Part shown: positions 8,037-15,973 of the stretch, piece by piece
Layout of the letters: the number at the start of each line of letters is the position of its first letter
Position numbering within the stretch: position 1 is the first letter of the stretch
NCBI RefSeq assembly: GCF_007097385.1
Contig: NZ_VJZS01000022.1
Location: forward strand, 17,710-81,709
Length of the DNA: 64,000 nucleotides
Source of the DNA: Flavobacterium sp. ZT3R18
Lineage (GTDB): Bacteria > Bacteroidota > Bacteroidia > Flavobacteriales > Flavobacteriaceae
Direction of reading: 5' to 3'
Notes under the pieces: generated by a model
Database searches by the model: none
Told to the model about the DNA's origin: nothing
What the model saw: the letters and a program-made list of their open reading frames with translations, nothing else
Position numbers and translations under genes: made by a program

Positions 8037-10658
8037 TTAAAAAAAATAAGAAACGCTAGCCTTAATAAAGAAAGGAGTCCCCGGAGTATTGTGAAAATCC
8101 ATTACGGGAGCGGTTTCATTTTTTAATTGTGATTCATCATAAAATTGCGCTTCTGCCCATGCTACATTGAAGATGTTTTCGGTTGAAAGACACAGTTCGT
8201 AACGGGGTTTGTTGTACCGGATAACGGCATCTGCTATGGTGTATGGTTTAGAAAATACCGATCCATCTTCGGTTGCAGGGCGTTCTCCCATAAAACGATA
8301 GCGTAAACTGGCATTAATGCCGTTTTCCAATTTCAGAGTCAATCCGCCTGTAGAATTCCATTTTGGACATAATGGCGCAAAGTTTTCGCCTTTTTTCGCC
8401 TCTTTCAGAATACTATAGGCATAATTCAAATTGCTGTCTGCCCATAAATAATCAGTAAATTGAATTTTTATAGCCGCATCAAAACCATATTTTCTCGTTG
8501 GCCCCAAGTTTTCAAAGCTACCATCATCAGATACAAATCTAAATTCGGAACCCGTATCGAGCCACCATGCTGTGAAATTAAAGATTGATTTTTTATGCAA
8601 TTTCATTATAAAACCCAAATCGGCACCTTCGGATAGAGGTACGGGATTACCCGCTGTTGGGTCTTTGCTTACTGCGGTTTGAGCGTAATTGGAGTGAAGT
8701 CCAACACCCCATTTGGCAAAAACAGTGAAGTTTGATGTTGCATTAAAGTGTATTTGTGCTTTCGGATTAAAGCGATACACGGTTTTTTGCCCTGAATTTG
8801 AGTCGTCTAATTGGTCTTTCAAATAAAAATCGAAGACCTCGTTTCTAGCTCCTAATTTCAAAGTCCATTTAGGTGCAAACATCCAATTTTCATCAAAATA
8901 CAAACTGTAATTACTAATGGCATCATAGTTTATGGCATCGTTAGACAGTAAAGCTCTACGCAAAACGTGATCCCTGCCACGCGATAAAATATCGGTGCGG
9001 GTAACCAATCCTACTTCAGACGATAATTGGGTTGTCCCAATTTCATCAAGTCTATTGTATGTACTTTTTAATCCGAATAGATCACGTTTTTCCCATTGTA
9101 ATATTTCATCTCCATTGATAGGATCGTTCATGAAAAAGGTAAAATTAGAAAACAAATCGAAACTATTTTTAGAATAATACAACTGATTTCTCCAAGATGC
9201 TACTTCGCTAAATTTGGTTTCAAAGACTAAGTTTGCGTTTAGTCTCGAAGCGATTCCGCCTTCGGAGTCGTCTATGGAGCCGAATCTGGAAATTGAACCG
9301 TCTTCTATAGCCCGCAATGGCAATTGTCCCGAAGCGTTCCATGTGCTGGAAAAATAAGAGCCTGAGAGTGTAGCCGTCGTTTTATCGGATAGTTGGGCAT
9401 TGTATTTCCCGAAAATATTAAAACGCTTGAACTTTAATTTACTGTCAAAAAAGCCATCGGTATAGTTGTACTCAGAAGCCAAATACGCATTGTCTTTCCA
9501 TTTTGAAACCAAATGTTTTTGATCTAAAAGCTGAATCATAGTCAAAACTCTTTGGGTATTGAATAGGCCTGATTCTAGTTTGATAACATTTTTTTCTACA
9601 CGGTATTTTGAGTTGAATTGGGCAGCACCCGCCGCTGAAAAGTCTCCCATTTTTGCCTCATAAGGCCCTTTGTAAAAGTTTGCCGAACCTATGATTTCGG
9701 GAATCATAAAATGCATATCGGCATAACCTTGCCCGTGTGCGTGCGAAGGCATGTTTACCGGAATTCCATCCATTTGAATGTTAAAATCGGTTCCGTGATC
9801 GTTGTCAGTTCCTCTAACAAAAATTTGCTCGGCTTTTCCTCCGCCTGCATGTTGTGCAATAAACAATCCGGGAACGGCACGCAACAAGTCTTGAGCCGAT
9901 TTTATGGGTTGCATTTGCAAACTTAACTGATCTATTTTGTTTTCTTGTTTTCTGCCAAATGAAGCCGAGATAACAACTTCGGCCAAGTTCATAGCATTAC
10001 TTTGCAAGGCAATATTCAGCTTTTTTTGTTCGTCTTTTTTTAAATTTATTTTTAGGCTAAAAGTATTGTAGCCTACACAAGAAACAATAATGGTTTTCAT
10101 TCCTTCAGAAACAGACCGTAATTCATACGCCCCTTGATCATAGGAAATAGTGTTCTCGCTAGATTCTTTTATCTGAATGGCAGCACCTTCAATTTTGCTG
10201 TGATTGTTGGCATCTGTAATAAAACCACTAAGATTGCTTTGTGCTTTTGCAGTAGAAAATGATAATAATAAGAATAGAAAAAAGTTTAGATTAAAATACT
10301 TTGCAAAGAAATTTTTCTTTCTTTTTTGAGGTGTAAATGACTCAGTTGTATTGCTTAAAGAAAATAACAATTGGTCTTGGAGAATTGTGTTTTGTAAAAT
10401 ATGAGTGGTAACTACAGCATTTGAGGTAGTTACATTCATTTCTTGGTACCAAGTGTTTTCTGGCTGAATGCTTATAATTGGACCTTTTTTGCAAAAACCA
10501 CTACATTTTGTCCTTATAGTGTGAATTTCGTCGTTTAATTCTTGTTCCGTTAGAGAGTTACGGAGGGCGGTAATGTTTTCTTCAGCGCCTTTGTTTGTAC
10601 ATGAAGTACCATTACAGAGGTAAATAATTTTTTTAATTTTGGATAAATCCTTTTCCAT
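8037..10658 (-). CDS. TonB-dependent receptor with fused N-terminal [2Fe-2S] ferredoxin-like domain
   Basis: 873 codons from ATG 10658, directly behind the cobalamin riboswitch. Residues 1-100 look like a thioredoxin-fold [2Fe-2S] ferredoxin with cysteines at about 15, 20, 52 and 56 (CNGTSC, CSGFC). Residues 111-140 (KRKK, then a hydrophobic run ending TAKAQ) look like an export signal, but they lie internally and no ATG precedes them. Next come a carboxypeptidase-like domain (about 141-230), a plug with GTDNDHGTDF and SHAHGQGY, and a beta-barrel ending in Phe. The receptor likely brings cobalt or a corrinoid across the outer membrane; the His-rich plug and downstream NiCoT gene favour metal. 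The fused ferredoxin would be cytoplasmic while the barrel is in the outer membrane. Confidence 0.85.
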   Translation of the reverse strand: MEKDLSKIKKIIYLCNGTSCTNKGAEENITALRNSLTEQELNDEIHTIRTKCSGFCKKGPIISIQPENTWYQEMNVTTSNAVVTTHILQNTILQDQLLFSLSNTTESFTPQKRKKNFFAKYFNLNFFLFLLLSFSTAKAQSNLSGFITDANNHSKIEGAAIQIKESSENTISYDQGAYELRSVSEGMKTIIVSCVGYNTFSLKINLKKDEQKKLNIALQSNAMNLAEVVISASFGRKQENKIDQLSLQMQPIKSAQDLLRAVPGLFIAQHAGGGKAEQIFVRGTDNDHGTDFNIQMDGIPVNMPSHAHGQGYADMHFMIPEIIGSANFYKGPYEAKMGDFSAAGAAQFNSKYRVEKNVIKLESGLFNTQRVLTMIQLLDQKHLVSKWKDNAYLASEYNYTDGFFDSKLKFKRFNIFGKYNAQLSDKTTATLSGSYFSSTWNASGQLPLRAIEDGSISRFGSIDDSEGGIASRLNANLVFETKFSEVASWRNQLYYSKNSFDLFSNFTFFMNDPINGDEILQWEKRDLFGLKSTYNRLDEIGTTQLSSEVGLVTRTDILSRGRDHVLRRALLSNDAINYDAISNYSLYFDENWMFAPKWTLKLGARNEVFDFYLKDQLDDSNSGQKTVYRFNPKAQIHFNATSNFTVFAKWGVGLHSNYAQTAVSKDPTAGNPVPLSEGADLGFIMKLHKKSIFNFTAWWLDTGSEFRFVSDDGSFENLGPTRKYGFDAAIKIQFTDYLWADSNLNYAYSILKEAKKGENFAPLCPKWNSTGGLTLKLENGINASLRYRFMGERPATEDGSVFSKPYTIADAVIRYNKPRYELCLSTENIFNVAWAEAQFYDESQLKNETAPVMDFHNTPGTPFFIKASVSYFF

Positions 10659-10783
10659 TTTAAGTTTTTGTGCGTTAATAATCCCGTTAACCGATTATTT
10701 GCAACAATAGAATAAGGACGTGTGAAGATAAGGAGAAGATTATTTTCACCCGTTTACCTTTACTCCGAAAGCTACGAATCGAT

Positions 10784-10966
10784 GTAAAGGCAGGTCTTCT
10801 GACTCGTTTCAGTTGATAACGCCTTCCCATCTCGTTTTAGAACGAAACAGTGGCATAATGTTATAACCTTGATAAAACTTACAGCAGCGGGTACTGTCTC
10901 GGATTTACACCGAATTCCCTTTTAATTTCTTTTCAATATTTTAAAAAGAAAACCATTACAGCCGCG
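10784..10966 (-). promoter_or_regulatory. Cobalamin (AdoCbl) riboswitch
   Basis: Read on the minus strand the hallmarks come in order: GGGAATTCGGTGTAAATCC (about 10921-10903), ACAGTACCCGCTGCTGTAA just after it, the B12 box GCCACTG at 10854-10848, GATGGGAAGGCGTT, and the closing CAGAAGACCTGCC near 10803-10790. It lies about 125 nt before the receptor ATG. No T-rich terminator hairpin is visible between, so control is probably at translation initiation, lowering receptor and downstream expression when cobalamin is plentiful. The divergent cobB/pduX block has no such element. Confidence 0.93.
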
Positions 10967-11162
10967 AAAGTACAAAACAGATGTGGATTATTTTTATAAA
11001 CTTTTTGAGAAAAGTTCTAATATGTTGTGTAGGAATGTTTTTTTGTTGAACGTTTTGGGGTCTATTATTATCGTTTAGTTGTATGAAACCCTTGAGCTAC
11101 ACAGAACTTTGAAAAAAACTCTAGAAATCATAATAATTCATTTTCAATAAAGAATAAAGTTA

Positions 11163-11170
11163 TACTTTTG
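11163..11170 (+). promoter_or_regulatory. Putative -7 box before the 11175 gene
   Basis: TACTTTTG fits the Bacteroidota TAnnTTTG box. It ends 4 nt before the ATG at 11175, implying a leader of a few bases or a leaderless mRNA. It probably drives the three-gene unit 11175-13360. Confidence 0.5.
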
Positions 11171-11174
11171 CGAT

Positions 11175-11492
11175 ATGGTTTTTAATTTCAAAATAGTATT
11201 CTTCACGCTAATTTCTTGCTGTTATCTCAACACAGTATTTGAACTTTCCGATAATGAAGAAAAGCTAAATTTTGAAAAAGAAACACATTCTTATATTTCT
11301 CAAAATACTTTAAAGTTAGATATAGCCGAAACTACAACTCAAAAAAAAGTAGCTATTGTTGAGTCTGACTTTCTTCCTAGAATTATTTTTTATCCTGTAG
11401 TTATTCTCAAAACAGCTACAAACAATTTTCGAAATAAATTCTCTCAACCTCCACAAAGGCGTTATATTCTTTACGCTTCATTATTAATTTGA
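11175..11492 (+). CDS. Small hypothetical protein, possibly exported
   Basis: 105 residues, not recognised. The N-terminus (FKIVFFTLISCCYLNTVF) is a hydrophobic segment that could be a signal or anchor. The middle is polar and acidic; a second weakly hydrophobic stretch (FLPRIIFYPVVILK) lies near 68-81, and the end is basic (PPQRRYILYASLLI). It starts just after a -7-like box and precedes a heme-type membrane protein by 81 nt and an outer-membrane barrel, so it may be an envelope accessory of that unit. Confidence 0.5.
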   Translation: MVFNFKIVFFTLISCCYLNTVFELSDNEEKLNFEKETHSYISQNTLKLDIAETTTQKKVAIVESDFLPRIIFYPVVILKTATNNFRNKFSQPPQRRYILYASLLI

Positions 11493-11573
11493 TCTAATTA
11501 TTTAAGTACTCTTTTGTTGCATAAACTTATGTGACAAAACGCTCTGTTTATATAATTTAAAAATCAAATAATA

Positions 11574-12161
11574 ATGTTGAATATAACTTTTCTAGACCTA
11601 TCCGCTTCAACGGGATTGGTCGCAACAATAGTGCTAACTTTTAATTTTCTATTAGGAATGATGATTAGTACCACTTACAAAAAACACAAATATTGGAAAT
11701 CATTACCGCAACGCATCAAACAAATTAATGTTTATAATTTACACAATTGGACAGCTTATTTCGCATTATTTTTAGTCGTCCTGCATCCAACATTTTTATT
11801 ATTTGATACTTCAACAAAATTCAAATTCATTGACATCATTTTTCCAATCAATGCACCAACACAAAAAATATTTGTTGCTTTTGGAACACTTTCAATGTTT
11901 GCAATATTTACTGTTATCATAACAACACAAAAAACACTAAGAGATAAGATTAGTTTTCGAGCGTGGAAAAACATACATCTTATATCTTACGCCACAGCAA
12001 TGCTTTTTGTGGTTCACGGAATAGTAATGGATCCTTTATTAAAAAATCGTCCAGTTGATATTTTTGATGCCGAGAAAGTAGTTTCAGAACTTTGCCTAAT
12101 CGCTTTAATAGTGGCAAGTTATGTTCGTTATAAATTTAATACCAAAACAAAAATTGTATAA
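11574..12161 (+). CDS. Ferric-reductase-like transmembrane protein (b-heme type)
   Basis: 195 residues with about five membrane segments. Histidines in hydrophobic context (LHNWTAYF, VVLHPTF, WKNIHLISYA, LFVVHGIVMD) give the spacing expected for two-heme coordination in the ferric reductase-like transmembrane domain (YedZ/FRE type). There is no FAD or NAD(P) domain, so it would need a partner. The TAA shares one base with the ATG of the barrel gene, arguing for coupled expression and a joint envelope role, perhaps metal reduction linked to uptake; that role is inferred. Confidence 0.72.
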   Translation: MLNITFLDLSASTGLVATIVLTFNFLLGMMISTTYKKHKYWKSLPQRIKQINVYNLHNWTAYFALFLVVLHPTFLLFDTSTKFKFIDIIFPINAPTQKIFVAFGTLSMFAIFTVIITTQKTLRDKISFRAWKNIHLISYATAMLFVVHGIVMDPLLKNRPVDIFDAEKVVSELCLIALIVASYVRYKFNTKTKIV

Positions 12162-13360
12162 TGAAATATTTATATCTATCCCTATTTCTATTTTGTACAA
12201 TTAATACGATTGCACAAAATGACAGTATAAAACATTTTATTTATAATCCCGATGCAGGTTTGCAATATAAAAAAAATGATTTTCAATGGACTACGTGGGC
12301 ATTTGCCGAAAGATTATTTTCTCCAAATCTATCTCCTGTTTGGAGAAGAGTAAGACAAGGAATGGAATTTCAATTACCTAGTTATCCATTCAAAATAAAC
12401 GGAAATAAATTTCGTACAACTGTATTTTATGAAGTTGATTTTACCGATAATAACTTTTTTCAAGATAGTAAAAGATTTAAAATTTGGGAAAATCTGTTTA
12501 TAACTTTTCAAAATGCAAATGACCCCAATAAATTTCGAATATTATTTGGGGAAAACACGAATATTTTATCAAAAGAAGATAATTTATCTTCGGGCAATTT
12601 ACCAACTATAAACCGAAGTTTAATTCTAGAAGAACACGGTAGTACGGGCAATTTTGGAACACAATGGGGCTTACAAATTCAATCACAAGTATCAAAAAGG
12701 ATATTCTTACAAATAGCAATGCAAGACAATAGAGGTTCGCTTAATCAAGACCATCCGAGTTTTCAATTTTGGAATGCACTAACATTTAAAATTACCCAAT
12801 CTATTATTCAAGCCACCGATAAAAGCAATCAAAAGTTAAATATTGGTTTGGCGATAGATAATACTAGAAACATAAAAGATAAAAGTTTTACTCTCATTTC
12901 TGGTATAAATAATGTGTCTTTAGGAAGCACGCCAGCAACAGGAACTAAATTGACTTTTGAAAATAATTTAGACTACACTAATACTATTGGAAAGCATTTT
13001 TATACCATCGAATATGAAGCGATTTATTCCAATTATTCAGACCAAAAATTAAATGTTACAGGTGGTTATGGTCAACTTCAATTTCAAGTATTTGATAAAA
13101 AAAAGCTTGGCGATTTAGTTCCATTCGTACGTTATGATTTAGTTGTATTAAACAATGCTAATGAAAAAGCAACAGAACAAGCAATAAAAATGGGTATTAA
13201 TTATAATTTACCATATACCAACAAATTAATAAACTTTCATATTGAATATGCACATCATTTGTTAAATGGTTCTCCAACTATTTTGACCACAACACAAAAT
13301 AAATTTGATGAATTCAGATTTGGAATTCGAGTAAATGCAACACGTTATCTTCGATTTTAA
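12161..13360 (+). CDS. Outer-membrane beta-barrel protein, porin-like, unknown substrate
   Basis: 399 residues. A signal peptide (MKYLYLSLFLFCTINTIAQN) is followed by alternating amphipathic strands rich in aromatic residues, ending in ATRYLRF with the C-terminal Phe typical of outer-membrane barrels. There is no plug domain, so it is not TonB-dependent. Fragments such as FQWTTWAFAERLFSP and IEYEAIYSNYSDQK resemble porin-like proteins of Bacteroidota in style only. It overlaps the preceding gene by one base and is the last gene of the unit. Confidence 0.7.
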   Translation: MKYLYLSLFLFCTINTIAQNDSIKHFIYNPDAGLQYKKNDFQWTTWAFAERLFSPNLSPVWRRVRQGMEFQLPSYPFKINGNKFRTTVFYEVDFTDNNFFQDSKRFKIWENLFITFQNANDPNKFRILFGENTNILSKEDNLSSGNLPTINRSLILEEHGSTGNFGTQWGLQIQSQVSKRIFLQIAMQDNRGSLNQDHPSFQFWNALTFKITQSIIQATDKSNQKLNIGLAIDNTRNIKDKSFTLISGINNVSLGSTPATGTKLTFENNLDYTNTIGKHFYTIEYEAIYSNYSDQKLNVTGGYGQLQFQVFDKKKLGDLVPFVRYDLVVLNNANEKATEQAIKMGINYNLPYTNKLINFHIEYAHHLLNGSPTILTTTQNKFDEFRFGIRVNATRYLRF

Positions 13361-13422
13361 ATTAATTTTAAGATAATTAATTTTTAAAGTATTTATTCAA
13401 TGTCGTTTCTTTATGGTTTGTT

Positions 13423-13494
13423 TTTGTCATTTCGACGAAGGAGAAATCACGTATAGATTACGTAATGTGATTTCTCCTTCGTCGAAATGACAAA
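13423..13494. repeat. Perfect 28-bp inverted repeat (dispersed palindrome)
   Basis: Left arm 13423-13450 (TTTGTCATTTCGACGAAG...) pairs perfectly with right arm 13467-13494; the 16-nt loop has further self-pairing (ACGTA/TACGT). It lies between the rightward barrel gene and leftward cbiB and may terminate transcription from either side. It shares its ends with the imperfect repeat at 1788-1892. Confidence 0.92.
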
Positions 13495-13715
13495 CTGGAA
13501 GCGATTTATTTATCTTTTTTTGATAAATATAACAACTAAAAAGATGGCATCAACAACAAAAACAGGAATACTGAAAGAACAAACCTTATTACTACCCCAA
13601 AAAGTTCGTTCTTTTAGGTATTAAATATATGCAAACTGAAAATAGCTTAATCCATTCCTAATAAAGGAAACTAAAATTGGAAAATAATAGCAAAAAAACA
13701 AAATAATAACTTTTA

Positions 13716-13800
13716 GCCCCGATAGAAGCAAGTATCCTTTTGTGCCGGGGTTCGGCACAAAAGATACTTGTGGATAGCGGGAACCAATGCCTCCTGAAAA
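13716..13800 (-). ncRNA. Structured 3' element, copy 1 (downstream of cbiB)
   Basis: On the minus strand it reads CCCGCTATCC, then a hairpin of about 17 bp (13771-13730, arms CAAGTATC...GTGCC with one bulge), then GCTTCTATCGGGGC. It starts about 43 nt after the cbiB stop. Related elements with the same GCTATC and GCTTCTATC flanks follow two other leftward genes at 25750-25640 and 34350-34225. Whether it is a stable RNA, a 3' UTR element or a mobile repeat is unknown. Confidence 0.5.
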
Positions 13801-13842
13801 TGCCTAAAACTTCCGCTCCTGCAACTAATAATCGAATTCTGA

Positions 13843-14796
13843 TTAAGTAATTCTGTAAAAAAACAAACAACTTGTAATTGCTATAATAATGACAGTCAGA
13901 AAAGTAACTTTGTTATTAATTCTAGAAACTTCGATTATTTCTTGATGTTCTATTTCCCTGTCATTTGTTCCGATGTAGGGTTTGTTTACAATTTTGCCAT
14001 GATAGGTATTGGGGCCTCCAAAACGGCAATTCATGATTCCTGCCAATGCTGCCTCGGGATAGCCTGAATTTGGACTAGCATGCAGGTTGCGAAATTGATG
14101 AACAAATGAAAAAAGGCTCCATTTTCCGCTCACTAAAACCATTAAAAATGCAGTTAATCGGGCGGGAATAAAATTGGCAACATCGTCTAATCGGGCAGCA
14201 AATTTGCCAAAATAAAAGTATTTTTCATTTTTGTATCCAATCATGGAGTCTAGGGTGTTGATCATTTTATAAGCCATCATAGCGGGTAAGCCACCAATGG
14301 CATAATAAAAAAGCGGTGCAATTACCCCGTCGCTTAAATTTTCGGACAAGGTTTCGAAAACGGCTGTCCGAATCTGGTTTTCGGATAAGGTAGTGGTATC
14401 ACGTCCCACGATCCAAGAAAGTCGTTTTCGTCCTGCTTCCAATCCGTTGTTTTGAAGTGCATCAAAAACCGCTGTTCCTTCTTGTATCAGGCTTTTGTTG
14501 GCTAGACCATAAAAAACAAAAATACTGGCAAAAAGGATATAAAGAATCGTATTGGTTTGCAGCAAGATATTGGACAGGAAATAAAAGAATGCAAAAACCG
14601 AACTGCATAGTACAAGCGTGAGCAAGATTCCTTTTATAAAACGAAAATTACCTTTGTTTAATAGGCTTTCGCCAAAATAGATTGCGTTTCCAAAAAGCCG
14701 AATAGGATGAGGCAATCCTCTCGGGTCTCCCAATAGTAAGTCGAGGAGGTAGCCTGCAACTAAAGGAATTAAGAAAGTGATTAAAGGATTGTCCAT
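13843..14796 (-). CDS. cbiB: Adenosylcobinamide-phosphate synthase CbiB
   Basis: 317 residues, the usual size. This membrane enzyme joins the aminopropanol (phosphate) linker to adenosylcobyric acid. GYLLDLLLGDPRGLPHPIRLFG at about 15-36 is the N-terminal family signature; IVGRDTTTLSENQIRTAVFE and the later SPNSGYPEAALAGIM are also typical. Several hydrophobic segments are present. The start overlaps the end of cobD by 16 nt, so the pair is translationally linked, and their products act consecutively. Confidence 0.93.
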   Translation of the reverse strand: MDNPLITFLIPLVAGYLLDLLLGDPRGLPHPIRLFGNAIYFGESLLNKGNFRFIKGILLTLVLCSSVFAFFYFLSNILLQTNTILYILFASIFVFYGLANKSLIQEGTAVFDALQNNGLEAGRKRLSWIVGRDTTTLSENQIRTAVFETLSENLSDGVIAPLFYYAIGGLPAMMAYKMINTLDSMIGYKNEKYFYFGKFAARLDDVANFIPARLTAFLMVLVSGKWSLFSFVHQFRNLHASPNSGYPEAALAGIMNCRFGGPNTYHGKIVNKPYIGTNDREIEHQEIIEVSRINNKVTFLTVIIIAITSCLFFYRIT

Positions 14797-15803
14797 TGGC
14801 GTATAGCATCGATTAAAAGTTGATTTTGCTCAGGTGTTTGTGCTGCAATTCTAAAATAGTGAGGGGAAAGCCCTTTGAAATTACTGGCGTCCCTAATCAG
14901 TAATTGATGGGCATTCAAGAGGTGTTTTTTTAGTTCAGCGGCTGTTTTGACTTTTGTTTGGCATAAGAAAAAATTAGTTGTTGTGGGATATACTTCTATG
15001 TTTTCAATTTGCTGTAAGGAACGCATCAAGTCCGAAGTGTCTGCCAATAGTCTTTCTAACGGTAATGCAATATCGGCGGCATTTTCTACAATAAACTTAC
15101 CGGCTTCAATAGCCATAGTGTTTACAGACCAAGGCATTTTTGCCAATTGTATGTCTTGAATATTTTGTTCTTGGCTGATGATGTACCCCAAACGCAAACC
15201 CGGAATTGAGTAGGTTTTAGTTAAGGATTTTACGAGTACGAGGTTTGGGGAATTATTGATTTCGTTTACCATCGTAATCACATTCGAAGTAAAATCTACA
15301 TAGGCTTCGTCGATTACAAACAGTGTATTTGGATTGTTTTCTAAAAGGGTATGCAGCATTTTTTTAGTAAAAATCAAGCCCGTAGGATTGTTTGGATTAC
15401 CAAAGAAAACGGCTTGGGTAGAGAAACGGGTAGTCTCGTTTACAGTTGACCATTCCATAAAATCGCAAGGGACATTGTGTACACGACAGGCATCTTCATA
15501 CTCAGCAAATGAAGGTATGATTATAGTCGCCGATTTTTTTTGTAAGTGATGTGCAATCAAATAAAAAGCTTCGGTAGCCCCATTTGTAATCAGTATTTGT
15601 TGGGGTTTCAGTTGGTGCCAATGCGCTACTGTTTCTTGAAGCGACTCAGCATTTGCCTCTGGATAACGGGTAAGCTTGTCCCAATGTAGGGATAGGTATT
15701 CCTTTAAACCTTTGGGAAGGCCTTCGTAAAAAACATTCGAACTGAAATTCGCTTTAATGGTGTCGTGATGTAAATAACCGTCGTCTCCGTGTCCTAAAAT
15801 CAT
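14781..15803 (-). CDS. cobD: L-threonine-O-3-phosphate decarboxylase CobD (PLP enzyme)
   Basis: 340 residues of the fold-type I aminotransferase family. CobD makes (R)-1-aminopropan-2-ol phosphate, the linker used by CbiB. GHGDDGYLHHDTIKANFSSN at the N-terminus is the CobD form (HGG-like start), LVKSLTKTYSIPGLRLGY holds the PLP lysine near 205, and FGNPNNPTG is the substrate-binding loop. It differs from histidinol-phosphate aminotransferase mainly by context: cbiB, cobQ and the threonine kinase are neighbours. It follows cobQ after a 170-nt low-complexity gap. Confidence 0.88.
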   Translation of the reverse strand: MILGHGDDGYLHHDTIKANFSSNVFYEGLPKGLKEYLSLHWDKLTRYPEANAESLQETVAHWHQLKPQQILITNGATEAFYLIAHHLQKKSATIIIPSFAEYEDACRVHNVPCDFMEWSTVNETTRFSTQAVFFGNPNNPTGLIFTKKMLHTLLENNPNTLFVIDEAYVDFTSNVITMVNEINNSPNLVLVKSLTKTYSIPGLRLGYIISQEQNIQDIQLAKMPWSVNTMAIEAGKFIVENAADIALPLERLLADTSDLMRSLQQIENIEVYPTTTNFFLCQTKVKTAAELKKHLLNAHQLLIRDASNFKGLSPHYFRIAAQTPEQNQLLIDAIRQWTIL

Positions 15804-15835
15804 TGTTTTTTGTTAGAGTTTTATATTCTTAAAAG

Positions 15836-15970
15836 AGTCAATGGCAATATCAATGGCAATGGCAATATCAATTTCAATTTCAATATCAATTGAAAAGTAA
15901 TGACAATATCAAATTTGCAAATGTTGATTTATCATCAAATCATCTAAAATCTGCAATCAAAAATCGTTAA
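15836..15970. repeat. Low-complexity tract between cobQ and cobD
   Basis: Short degenerate tandem words (AATGGCAATATC, TCAATTTCAATT) fill 15836-15900, followed by a string of AATCATC and AATCTAAAATC motifs to about 15975. Similar AATCTAAAATC and CAATCAGCAATC words occur near 23010-23070. No gene or promoter is seen in it. Confidence 0.6.
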
Positions 15971-15973
15971 TCA

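Noticed and set aside
13658..13870. 70-codon frame overlapping the end of cbiB
   Set aside because: It lies across structured element copy 1 and the cbiB 3' end; composition follows the hairpin, not a protein.
14781..15803. HisC histidinol-phosphate aminotransferase
   Set aside because: Same fold family, but the HGDDGYLHH start and the neighbours cbiB, cobQ and pduX favour CobD; no his genes are near.
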